Shown here in pieces: positions 43,229 to 52,834 of a stretch of 64,000 bases of DNA. Position numbers and translations under genes: made by a program. How positions within the stretch are numbered: the first letter of the stretch is position 1; every line of letters starts with the position of its first letter. The stretch covers positions 186,812-250,811 of the forward strand of contig NW_015961991.1 in assembly GCF_000497045.1 (NCBI RefSeq), in the 5' to 3' direction. The notes below the pieces were generated by a model. The model ran no database searches. It worked only from the letters and a program-made list of their open reading frames with translations, and was not told the origin of the DNA. Source of the DNA: Kalmanozyma brasiliensis GHG001 (lineage: Eukaryota > Basidiomycota > Ustilaginomycetes > Ustilaginales).

Positions 43229-44631
43229 TCCGAGGACCTTGGCTGACGTGGAGTGAGCGGAGTGAAGCACTACGTGAGACCAAAGCTGACGAAGAGGCAG
43301 GCAATAGCGTGATGCTGCGCAGCAAGAAGCACTACACTTTCGGCAGGGATCTGGAAGATGGCGAGCAGGTCGGAAGGACATTGAAAGTCGCAAATCCTCC
43401 ACAAGTCGCCGCCGACTTAGCCGCAAGGGTCCTCGCGCAAGTTTTCTGATCGAGTTTGTTAGCTGTCAGGACCGAACATGATTCGGAAATTCAACCGCGT
43501 GATAGGTCAAGCTCGACACGACGTTGGTACCCTTCGCAGCTGTCCCAGCGATGAGAACGAGATGTGGCTCGGTCGTGAGTGTGCTGGGTCTCGAGTGGAT
43601 TGGGCAGAAGAGCAGCAGCAGTGAGGTAGAGGGATCAGGGAGCATGGGCTGCGAGACTGCTTCCACCTTTCCCCGGTCCGTGTTTGACCCGACGGGCTTG
43701 GCATTTGCCACGTTGAATGCAAAGGCGAGGTCGCCGAGGTCGCCGCGGGTGCCGCTCGTCTCCTTCCCTCCGCTCATGCAAGTGGGCCGGCCCGTGTGGT
43801 TGACAACCGGTGTTCCTGGCAGTCGGGACCTCAATCATGCACGACTTGTGCCACAGGAAAACTCATCAAGTCGCATCAATACATGAAGGCCTCGAGGACG
43901 GCGACGAGGTATTTCGTTGCCTGGAATGCGTGAGCAAGTGGCTCCAGCGCTCCTGAAACAATGCGAGCAAGCAAGCCTGTAAGACACCGATTCTCTCGCG
44001 GAATAGCAACGGTTCCGGATTGACCACGAGAAGACAGCAGCAAATTGTTAGAGTCCAACGAAAGGTAGGGTCTCGACCAGCCAGGCAGACCTCTTGCGAC
44101 GAGGGTCTCCGACGGAACACCCTGCGGAAAGGTTTGTAGTTTCAGGGCGCAAGGTTTTGATGCAGCAAGCACCAGCTCCTGCACGCGAGCACAATGCGTG
44201 GCAACCAGACCAGCGTGTGCACATTGTGGTCGCACCACTCAAATTACCTTCCATCGTGCATCTCTTCAAATACGGGCTCGAGTTCAGCGTAGAGAACGAG
44301 GCTACCATTGAATTGTCAAACGGCCTGGCGTCTTGGTGAGCGTGGCACGGTAGGTCAAAAGAGGCGTGCATTTGTAGTGCCCTGGCATCAACCCATGATT
44401 CTCTCGCCCACCAAGCTCGCTCACATGCAAAGGCTTATCCACCCAGTGGCGCTGATCGACACGCATCTCCATGATATTCGGCACAAGCAGAGTGTTTGTG
44501 ATGGTCCGAAGAAGCTTGCAGCTTGTTCGCAGGAGGGACTGACTTGTCTGCGCCACTGCTGTTCGCTGCCGGCTTTTTTGTTTTGCTGCTGCCCCTGCGC
44601 TTGGTCGAAATTCTGCCAATTTATTATTGTG

Positions 44632-44653
44632 GCTGCTGCTGCTGCTGCTGCTG
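44632..44653. repeat. (GCT)n microsatellite
   Basis: About seven perfect GCT units in non-coding DNA upstream of the RGS gene. Confidence 0.85.
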
Positions 44654-45568
44654 GTCGTTACCCTTGGACTGGGCCAGGTGCGACATCTCTCTCGCTCTGC
44701 GTGTGGGGAGGATCTCTGAGATTTCCTGACGCGCCCGCCGTGTGCATTTGCCTCCCTTTGTCCTCTCTGTTCCTTCACACACCTCATCACACCTTCTCGA
44801 CGCTACCCGACTGTCCCTTCCTTTCATTCGTTCACGGTCCCCCTCTCATCTCACCCTGCAATCTGGCGCATACCGCTCGGTCCCTCGTACCAGCATTCGT
44901 CTCTCACTGTCCCCGAACCTTGTCTTCCTTTCTTCGACCTTCGCCTTCATTGTTGTCTTTTGTCTCTCTCTTTTGGGTTTGGCGGTCACTTTTCAGGGCT
45001 CTTTCTCGCGGTGGTACGCTCCAACAAGCTGCTCAACTACACACCAAGATCTTCATCTCTCGCTAATTCAACTCGACAAGCTCTATCGGAACGCATTTGA
45101 TCCAGTCAGGTCAAGCTGCATTGGTTCGACTGCTCGTGCGCTAGTCGCAGCATCAAGATTCGGCATTGCTCCTCCTTCCCACCCACGTCCTATGCTCTGC
45201 TTGGGCCTCTCGCTTGCGTTTCCATCAGCATAGTGCATACGCACCGGCACACCACGCCTTTCTCCTTCACCTGCCAACCAGTTCAGCATCGTCAATCGTC
45301 AAGACACATCAGCCTCGCCAACGAATCCCCCCGTTCCTTCCACCTGCCGACGCCCGGATCTCTTCGACAGGTCCAAGCTCTTGCACGACATTACATCGAC
45401 TAGCTTGCCTTCTGCCTTTGCACATCTGCGTATTCTCGGTTGCTCGTGCCTCCTTCCCCATTGTGTCGCGCCGTTCCAGAAGCACCGATCGGCTCGTCCT
45501 TCCCGCTGCTTGGCACCTGCACGAGCACACGTCATCCTCTGATCGATCGTCCTTCGTGCTCTAGCCCA

Positions 45569-45584
45569 CTTCTTATATAAGAAG
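45569..45584 (+). promoter_or_regulatory. Perfect TATA-centred palindrome before the RGS gene
   Basis: A 16-bp perfect palindrome with central TATATA, ending 22 bp before the ATG. It could be a TATA element giving a very short leader, or a site for a dimeric factor. Position is seen; function is inferred. Confidence 0.4.
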
Positions 45585-45606
45585 CTGGCCCACGCACTTC
45601 GCCGTC

Positions 45607-47913
45607 ATGCCTCCCTCCGACAGTTCCGGAAGCTTGCCTGGCGATTTGGCAACCAGGACCAAACAGCAAACCACCAGCCGTATGATGAAAACCACCCGAC
45701 GCGGCCGTCCCTTCGCCAAGGACACTCACGACCTCTTTGCCACGCTCATTGTCTCGCTCGAACTCGGCACGCATCGTCAGTACTTCAAGACCTATCACAA
45801 TTCCTTTACCACCGATGAAGCGGCCGAAAACCTCTCCCATCTCAAGTTCTCGCAGTCCAATCGCGTTCCAGATCCTAATGAACCCAGTCGCGTCGTCACC
45901 ACCACGACCACCACCACGTTCAGCATGAACCGTGATATGGCCAAGGGCATCTGCCAGCATTTCATGGACGCTCGCCTCATCGAGAACGCCGGCGATGCAA
46001 CCAACCCCATCTTCAAGGACAAAGGCGTCTATATGCTCACCCCGAAAGGTCTTCACATCCTCGAGCGCTTCATCACCAAAAATGGCATCAACGGCGACCA
46101 CCTGCTCAAGGTGTTCTCCTCCCAACCCATCTGCATGAAGTTGCTCCACCTCGAGAGGCGCGCGACCGACGACGAGCTGCTCATCAACACCCCTGTGCTT
46201 GAAGTCATCTTTCGACGTTTCGTCGGCCGCGCTCCCAACTACGAGACCGCACCCAAATCCGAACATGGCGAAGGAGGCGTCGATCGCACTTTGGGAGTCG
46301 AGATGGCCGACGTTCAGGAAAAGGTCAAGGGCCAAGGACAACGCACGGTCAAGCAGGCCTTCAACTCGATGGGCGCACTCGATTGGCTCTGCGATTTTAC
46401 CACAGTCTGCGGCAAGGACGAGGCGGCCGAGGTCATGGCCCACTTCCAACGTCTCGACTTCATCCGTCTTGTGCTGGACAAGTCGAAACGCGAAGTGGAA
46501 CCTTACGACGATCGGGATGTCATTCTTCGCGTAGAAGACGGCCGCGGCGGCGTCAGCGAGGGTCACTATCGCTGCCATTCCAAGACCTTGTACGGCGTCA
46601 GCGACAAGGGTCGTCAAGTAGCGCGTTGGGACGGCTCTGACTCGCCCGCTTCCGGCACTGCCAGCCCCGCTCGAGACGAAAGCCTTCGACTAGGCGACGA
46701 ATCCGCTTCCATGCGTTCAGCGAAGCAGGAATCGACTTCAGCAGCACGCGAAACAGGCAGCCCAGGCTCAAAGGATTCTCGCTTGGCAAGCAAACCCTCC
46801 ACCAAGTTGCGCAACGAGCGCGCATCGACGCCGGCATCCGGCGGAGCTGCGGGGATTGGCCAGGGCCTGCACGATTCTTCTTCCTACAGCAGCAGGGACA
46901 GCAACACGAATCGACTCAAGAACATCCTGGACGAGCCGGCGCTGCGCTCCCTGTTCCGCGAGTTCCTGCGACAAAACTTTTGCGAGGAGAATCTCAGCTT
47001 CTGGCTGGATGTGCAAGACTTCAAGCGTCGTTTCCACACCACCTCGAGCGCGGTGGCCGTGCAGACCCCTTCCAAAGAGCACAAAAGCGGTGTCGGGCGC
47101 CGGCTCGGACGCAGCGTCACCGGTGCCCTCGCGGGCGGCCAAAAGGACAGGACCGAGGACGACAATCAGGGCTTGAGCGCCATGGAGAAGCACCAGCAGG
47201 ATCTGGTGAGCATGGCCTTTGTCATTTACGACACTTATCTCGCGCCATCGTCGCCTTGCGAGCTCAACATCGACCACAACCTTCGCACCGAGTTGATCCT
47301 GTACATGAACAAGATTCTTGCCGATGCGAAGCTCACGTCCTATCCGTCTCACATCGCTTCTCCGTCCACGTCGACGCTGCATCTGAGCTCCAGCACGGCT
47401 GGCAGCGATGCCAATGTAGGACACGCAGGCGAGCCAACCTCGATCGAGGAGCGGAAGGCGGCCGTGGTGTCGAAGCGTCTTCGGATCCCGTTGCACGCAA
47501 GCCAGCTGCAGGTCATGGTGAGACTGTACGAGCGCATACAAGACTACATCTTCCGGCTCATGGCGACCGATTCGGTGCCGCGCTTCATCAAGGACGCCCG
47601 CTTCATCCAGCTGGTCCGATCCGTCGAGGAGTACACCGAGGCTCTCGCCGCTGGTCGCATCGATCCGGAGCAGAACGCAGGCCCCGCTGTGGGTCGAGCC
47701 GTCTTTGAAGCGATGCAGCTCGGGTCGGCCGACATGCTTGCGCAGAACAGCAACGATGGACGTCCCTCGATGGACGCGGGTTCCTATCGACCTCTTTCGG
47801 CGCCGCAGAAGCCAGCGTCGAAGGGAGTGCCGGCTGTTCCTTCGATCCCAGCACAGATTCTGCACGACCGCAATGCGAGCGCTGGTACCAAGTCTTCTTC
47901 TCACGACCGCTAA
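45607..47913 (+). CDS. RGS protein with DEP domains (Sst2/FlbA type)
   Basis: Predicted 768 residues. The N-terminal half holds two DEP-like regions (about 35-150, with THDLFATLIVSLELGTHRQYFKTYHNSFT, and about 245-330, with ALDWLCDFTTVCGKDEAAEVMAHF). The C-terminal RGS domain begins at about residue 434 (RLKNILDEPALRSLFREFLRQ, then NFCEENLSFWLDVQDFK) and ends near 675 with YIFRLMATDSVPRFIKDARF; it is interrupted by low-complexity insertions. This is the layout of fungal Sst2 and FlbA proteins, which speed GTP hydrolysis by G-alpha subunits and damp pheromone or nutrient signalling. A Ser-rich linker (345-430) lies between the halves. The start is the first ATG after the TATA palindrome. Confidence 0.92.
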   Translation: MPPSDSSGSLPGDLATRTKQQTTSRMMKTTRRGRPFAKDTHDLFATLIVSLELGTHRQYFKTYHNSFTTDEAAENLSHLKFSQSNRVPDPNEPSRVVTTTTTTTFSMNRDMAKGICQHFMDARLIENAGDATNPIFKDKGVYMLTPKGLHILERFITKNGINGDHLLKVFSSQPICMKLLHLERRATDDELLINTPVLEVIFRRFVGRAPNYETAPKSEHGEGGVDRTLGVEMADVQEKVKGQGQRTVKQAFNSMGALDWLCDFTTVCGKDEAAEVMAHFQRLDFIRLVLDKSKREVEPYDDRDVILRVEDGRGGVSEGHYRCHSKTLYGVSDKGRQVARWDGSDSPASGTASPARDESLRLGDESASMRSAKQESTSAARETGSPGSKDSRLASKPSTKLRNERASTPASGGAAGIGQGLHDSSSYSSRDSNTNRLKNILDEPALRSLFREFLRQNFCEENLSFWLDVQDFKRRFHTTSSAVAVQTPSKEHKSGVGRRLGRSVTGALAGGQKDRTEDDNQGLSAMEKHQQDLVSMAFVIYDTYLAPSSPCELNIDHNLRTELILYMNKILADAKLTSYPSHIASPSTSTLHLSSSTAGSDANVGHAGEPTSIEERKAAVVSKRLRIPLHASQLQVMVRLYERIQDYIFRLMATDSVPRFIKDARFIQLVRSVEEYTEALAAGRIDPEQNAGPAVGRAVFEAMQLGSADMLAQNSNDGRPSMDAGSYRPLSAPQKPASKGVPAVPSIPAQILHDRNASAGTKSSSHDR

Positions 47914-48551
47914 GGCGCGAAGGAAACGACGTCTCGGCCAGCCGCCTTTGCTGCCCACGATTCCGTATTCACACGACTAGGCCCTGGCCATTGCTACGAC
48001 TAATCACGACATTCGTCTCTTCCCAACTGGCACGGCATTACACCCGGCGAGGCTCTGTGCTACCTGCCCTCCTCGTCTCTCATCCCTACCCTGTCTTGCT
48101 AATATCTTTTGTCACTTCGCCTGCTTTAGCGCGGGCGCTTGTAAAAGTTTGGTCTATATCCTAATTGGCCCTCTAATCGCATTATTCAATCGTTTTCGCA
48201 AGTTGTGTGCAGGTGCGTGCTCCGATTGCGCAGAAGCAGCAGCGCCGAGCTGCAGCGTGACGGCAGTCATTTCCATCGAGGTCAAGAGGATGTTGCTGGT
48301 GGACAATTCGGTCTTAGCGGACGGTCGAAAGGAGCGAGCAAGACGGGCCGGTTCAAAGCCGAGAGAATATTTCCAACTTTGCCCGACACGCACCTGCACC
48401 GGCTAAAGTTCGTGTTTCGGAGCTCCAGACTTGAGAGACGAAAGCGCTCGAGCCCGACCTCGTCGAGAGACCCTTTGCACTTTCGTGGTCTTCCATCACT
48501 CCCTCCATCTCACCATCCTCACCTTGCGTCACCCTTCGCAACAGCCTCAGC
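47914..48551. other. Intergenic, no gene seen
   Basis: This 638-bp gap lies between two plus-strand genes. Nothing beyond short chance frames is seen. Confidence 0.45.
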
Positions 48552-49648
48552 ATGGCAGCCTCAGTAACTCACGGAATCAAGACGCTCGGCGTGGTGGGTG
48601 CGGGTCAGATGGGACTTGGCATCGCCTACGTTGCTGCACTGCGTGCGCAGATCCCCACCGTCCTCCTGTGCGATGCTTCGCCGACCGCCCTCGAAAAGGG
48701 AGTGTCGTTCTTCGAGACGCTGCTCAAGAAGGATGTGAGCAAGGGCAAGATCCAGCAGGGTGACGCGGACGCGGCTCGGGCGCGACTGGTGACGGTGCAG
48801 AAGCTGGAGGATTTCGCCAACCACGGTTCCGCCGCGGACATGGTGATCGAGGCAGCAACGGAAAACTTGGCGGTCAAACAGAAGATCTTTGGCACCCTCG
48901 CATCGAGTTTGCCGCTCGAGACGATTTTGGCCACCAACACGAGCAGTATCAGTGTCAGCAAGATCGCTGCTAGTGCGGTGGGGGTGAATGTCAAGCCGGG
49001 TTCCGAGGAGGCGTGGAAGAGTCCTGCTCGAGTAAGTCATCGTCCCCTGCTTGAACTGAGATCTGCCTGGCTCATGCTGACAATTGATGTTCTCATTCGC
49101 AGGCTTTGGGCATCCACTTCTTCAACCCGGTCCCTGTGATGCCTTTGGTCGAGCTGATCCCAGCCATCCAAACGAGCCCCGAAGTCGTCGATCGCTCCCG
49201 TGCCTTCGCCCAGGCATGCGGTAAAGAAGTCACCACGTCCAAAGACGTCCCCGGCTTCGTCTCCAATCGCCTCCTCATGCCGTTCATCAACGAAGCCGTC
49301 ATGGCGCTCGAAGCCAACATCGCCTCGCGCGAGGACATCGATAAGACCCTCCGCCTCGGCATGAACCACCCCATGGGCCCCCTCACCCTCGCCGACTTTA
49401 TCGGTCTGGATACCTGTCTGAGCATCATGGAGACCTTGTACAGGGAGACGGCGGATAGCAAGTACAGACCTGCCGTGCTGTTGGGTCGCATGGTCGATGC
49501 GGGTTGGTACGGGAAGAAGAGCGGAAAGGTGCGTGAACGCGGAAGAGATTTCGGAACGAGGAGCATGCAACTGACACTGAAACGCTTGCCTTTCTACCTC
49601 TGCCGACAAACACTTATACAGGGCTTCTACGACTATCCTGCCAAGTAG
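48552..49648 (+). CDS. 3-hydroxybutyryl-CoA dehydrogenase, three exons
   Basis: Exons 48552-49031, 49103-49528 and 49622-49648; introns of 71 and 93 nt (GTAAGT and GTGCGT donors) give 310 residues. The N-terminal Rossmann fold shows LGVVGAGQMGLGIA for NAD binding. The catalytic region follows with ATNTSSIS, then IHFFNPVPVMPLVELI (catalytic His in HFFNP), KDVPGFVSNRLLMP, and the C-terminal dimerisation helices with LGMNHPMGPLTLADFIGLD. The enzyme oxidises 3-hydroxyacyl-CoA, mainly short-chain, in beta-oxidation or butanoate metabolism. The third exon adds only GFYDYPAK, the conserved family end. No presequence and no PTS1 are visible, so a cytosolic location is simplest. A ten-residue insertion precedes the second exon. 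Confidence 0.94.
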
Positions 49649-50295
49649 ATGCGCTTCGGACGCACACAGTCCTCACTGGAGTCGACACGAACATCGGAGA
49701 AGGCCTTGTTTGCAATCATCAAGTTGCATAAATTTTGTGAGACGCTGTGACCGGATCTAGATGAGGCAGAAGTGCAAGGGCAGGAGAATCTGTCAGCATC
49801 CGTGCTCTTCGACGTTCACCTTGCGCATCGTGCCCGCCTTCGTCCGTCCCTCGTGCGTCACGAGGCCATTGGTGTCGAGTTCAGAGTATATTAAAGTTGT
49901 ATGTTGTTATGCAGAGTTCATCGAGACGACCGTCTTGCAGGACAGATCGTTCTACCCTTTTCTTCGTATGTGTTGCATCATTGTATTCTTCCGGCATCGA
50001 AGAGGATGCTGTAAGACCACGGTCGGTGGGTCGGACGAGCAGGATGATGCTTACCTTGGGTGTCAACTGATGATGGAAGAAAGGAAGATCGAAGTGAGTC
50101 AAAAGCGAAATCAAAAGCCCCGAAAAGAAAAGGTGCGCAAAAAAGTGGAAAGTGACACACGTGACGCACAGGCTGCAGCCTCCAGGTTCGATTCACAGTA
50201 AGGTCTCTGCACACTCGTACACATCTGCTCCTCTCGACGAGACAAGGAACTGAAGGCGAGGGCCATCTTGCACTTGATTCATATAATGTGATCTT
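49649..50295. other. Convergent intergenic region
   Basis: This 647-bp region holds the 3' ends of the dehydrogenase and ARFRP1-like genes. A GGTTCGATTC B-box-like motif at 50184-50193 stands alone without A box or paired stems. No gene seen. Confidence 0.45.
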
Positions 50296-51271
50296 TCATC
50301 TTGACCGTCCATGTTTCAGCCCTTGGGCCCGGATCTGCAGCCAATCAACTGCATCGTACACTCCGGTGCTGTGGTGAGAAGTCAAGGTTCCAGCGAAAGA
50401 GTCAGAAGGGTCAGCCGACGATCAAGGGTCTGCAACATGGGCGGGTCCTTGCGAGAACGTACCCTTCGAGAGCGCTGGTGAGAATCACGCCCCATTCGTA
50501 GTTCCTGTGGCTCCGTGTCGGCGAGCGATATGACTCTTCCTCGTTGTCGGCAAAGACGTTGCTGGTTTGTGCAGGTGCCTGCGCTGATGCGGCTTCGTCT
50601 GGATCATCATCGATACGAGCGAGCTTCTCGGCAAACCACTGCTTGACGGTGCTGGCAAGATCAGTGGAGGTGGACTGGTTCTCGTTGGCTTTGTTCGCCA
50701 CGATTAGGATGGGACATCCTTCGAGACTCGGGTTCTTCAACAGCTCGGCTGTAGGCATGGTCAAAGGTGAGGGTCAAGAAGGTTCAGCGTTGGGTTCAGG
50801 CAGCTGGGACCGACGGTCTCGTGGCAATTACTCACAGAGAAGCTTCCAAGACAGTTCCCTCGCTTCATATGCTTCGGTGCCCACATCGGGTTCTGTAGCT
50901 TTGCCTTTGCCCTTGACGTCTCCTGATCGTTGCTGTTGACTCTGCGAGTGAAGCGCGAGGAAGTGGCCGGCATCGACGACCCAGACGACAGCATCCGACT
51001 CGTCGTAGTACTTGGTCCAGAGTCTGCGTACCGAGGGGGATCCGCCGAGATCCCAAAAGTGCATGGTCATCTTGTCGAGGGGCAGCTCGAGGACATTCTG
51101 CCCGACTGTCGGGGCGATCCTGTTTGGTGGCAGAGCAGGCCGCTTTAAATAGAGGCTCTTGATCTTTTCGAGCAGACATGACTTTCCGACGCCGGAAGGG
51201 CCAACGACGAGCACGTTGAATCGCTCCTTCTTGGTCCATTCGGCGTACAAGCCGGTGATGAGATGGTACAT
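50296..51271 (-). CDS. ARFRP1/Arl3-type small GTPase, three exons
   Basis: Exons 50836-51271, 50463-50748 and 50296-50368 give 264 residues; introns of 87 and 94 nt. The start MYHLITGLYAEW matches the ARFRP1/Arl3 N-terminus, which is acetylated rather than myristoylated. GTPase motifs: P-loop GPSGVGKS, APTVGQN (switch I), WDLGG (switch II), NKAN where NKxD is expected, and SALEG. The last exon rebuilds TGVYDAVDWL, like the ARFRP1 end. The family acts at the trans-Golgi, recruiting Arl1 and golgin tethers. Two insertions rich in Gln, Lys, Ala and Ser enlarge it beyond the usual 190-200 residues. The P-loop and the altered NKxD motif differ from typical Arl3, so nucleotide binding may be unusual. 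It is divergent from the DUF1640 gene. Confidence 0.85.
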
Positions 51272-51802
51272 CTTGGGTCAGAGCTCGTACCCTGCGCCTT
51301 CAGGCGAGATATGCGAGATGCTGATGCAGAATCTGGCAAGGGAGCCCGACGTTATAGGTTCGATACCATGTTGCGTCGGGTGCGAATGCCGCGAGCCGAA
51401 GATGATGAGGGACGAGGGATGCGAAGAAGGTGGTAGGTGGAAGAGAGAGAGGTAAAGCACACTGGACCCTGCGCCTGCTGATCCTCTCTTTTGAAAGCCG
51501 AGCTTGCCCCGATAGCCATGTGTCTTGTGAATCGAGCCGATTTGCTCTTCAGTTGACTGCCGTGACACGCGCCGCCCAGCACGGTAAAGCCGAGGTTCAG
51601 CTTTTGCTAAGTCACACACCTCCTCACCTCCATCACCATCGGCCTCCTTCCGACCCGCATTGAGCACCTCTGACTGTCGGTCATCTGACCTTATCTCGCA
51701 AGTCCCGACACTGCTGAGATCGTCGTCAAAGCAGCAACGCAAGCTCCGATCCGTCACCGAGTCACATCACGCAAGCGTTCCCACGCCTCGTTGGTATCGA
51801 TA
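51272..51802. other. Divergent promoter region, no gene seen
   Basis: This 531-bp region lies between the ARFRP1-like gene (minus) and the DUF1640 gene (plus). No coding segment is convincing. Confidence 0.45.
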
Positions 51803-52723
51803 ATGGCTTCCATCGGGCTGAGCGTAGCGTCAAGCTCACGCAATGCCATCACACTGGCAAGCTCCAGTAGGCAGATGATGGCTGCTTCCACTTCCGTCCT
51901 TCGAGCTCGCCTCGCTAGGTCACCTCTGTCAATGTCGCCCCCGCTCCGCACCTTCATCCGCGACAGCAACTCTGCCTGGACCACCTCTTCTTTATCTTGG
52001 ACTTCCTCTGGGGCCGCATCTCAGCCTTACGGCGCGCCGCATCAACAAGCGGCATCTCCGCATCCTCTACCAGCGCGCGTCTTCTCCTCGCCCTCTTCCT
52101 CTGCTTCCTCTTCTTCGTCTTCTTCCTCGACCTCCAATCCACCGCACTCGAAACGCTTCTCCACCACGACCTCGCTCCACATCTCGCATCACTTTGACAC
52201 GCAAGCCTTCGCACAGCGGCTCGAAGCCTCCGGCATCTCTCGCGAGCAAGCCGACGTGCTCACCGAAGCGCTTCGCGACGTTATCGACGAAAGCATCACC
52301 AACCTTGCCAAGGGGCTCGTCACACGCGAGGAGGGCGACCAAACCAACTACACCCAAAAGGTCGACTTCACCCGGCTCAAGTCCGAACTCCAGCTGTTGG
52401 AACGGAACGACTTTGCGCTGATGAAGAGCGAGAACGAACGGCTCATGGCGGACGTGGAGAAGTTGAAACAGAGGTTGAGGGAGGAGATCACCCGAACAAC
52501 GGCGGGGGTGAGACTCGATTTGAATTTGGAGAAAGGGAGGATCAGGGATGAGTCGGCGGTGCACGCGCTGAAGATCAAGGAGGTCGATACCAGGATCGAG
52601 TCGGAAATCGCCGGGTTGAGGACGAGCATTCAGAGCGCAAAGTTTAATGTCCTGCAGTATTTGGTGGGTGTAGCTACCGGTGCGGGGGCTCTGCTGCTGG
52701 CATACCTCAGGATGTTCCGTTAG
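51803..52723 (+). CDS. DUF1640 (CCDC90/MCUR1-like) mitochondrial coiled-coil protein
   Basis: Predicted 306 residues. The first roughly 125 are Ser/Arg/Ala-rich with few acids and a polyserine stretch, fitting a mitochondrial presequence plus linker. The DUF1640 core follows: FDTQAFAQRLEASGISREQADVLTEALRDVIDES, then a long heptad coiled coil (about 190-275), and a C-terminal transmembrane helix (LQYLVGVATGAGALLLAYLRMF). Relatives are yeast Fmp32 and animal MCUR1/CCDC90B, inner-membrane proteins linked to cytochrome oxidase assembly or the calcium uniporter. The ATG at 51803 is used because the frame's earlier codon at 51791 is TTG. It converges with the FIST-like gene. Confidence 0.88.
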   Translation: MASIGLSVASSSRNAITLASSSRQMMAASTSVLRARLARSPLSMSPPLRTFIRDSNSAWTTSSLSWTSSGAASQPYGAPHQQAASPHPLPARVFSSPSSSASSSSSSSSTSNPPHSKRFSTTTSLHISHHFDTQAFAQRLEASGISREQADVLTEALRDVIDESITNLAKGLVTREEGDQTNYTQKVDFTRLKSELQLLERNDFALMKSENERLMADVEKLKQRLREEITRTTAGVRLDLNLEKGRIRDESAVHALKIKEVDTRIESEIAGLRTSIQSAKFNVLQYLVGVATGAGALLLAYLRMFR

Positions 52724-52834
52724 AACTCAAATACACTCATTGCAATCACACCAAAGTTACACCAGAGACCTTCACACACACAGCCATCCCACTCGGCGAT
52801 GAACGGAATCGCGCTTGGATGTGTCTATTGCGAT

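Larger units (their letters stand above)
43229..45606. other. 2.4-kb divergent intergenic region
   Basis: This region lies between PTPA (minus) and the RGS gene (plus). No gene recognised. A (GCT)n tract lies at 44632-44653. The last 900 bases are C/T-rich on the plus strand and open in several frames, as in other leaders of this window. The palindrome CTTCTTATATAAGAAG at 45569-45584 sits 22 bp before the RGS start codon. Confidence 0.5.

Noticed and set aside
45532..47958. Two long minus-strand frames (361 and 396 codons) opposite the RGS gene
   Set aside because: They are antisense to a well-supported protein with RGS and DEP motifs; their translations carry no motif and arise from GC-rich codon use.
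50184..50193. GGTTCGATTC, a tRNA B-box-like motif
   Set aside because: No A box, no pairing acceptor, D or anticodon stems and no T-run in place; a chance match.
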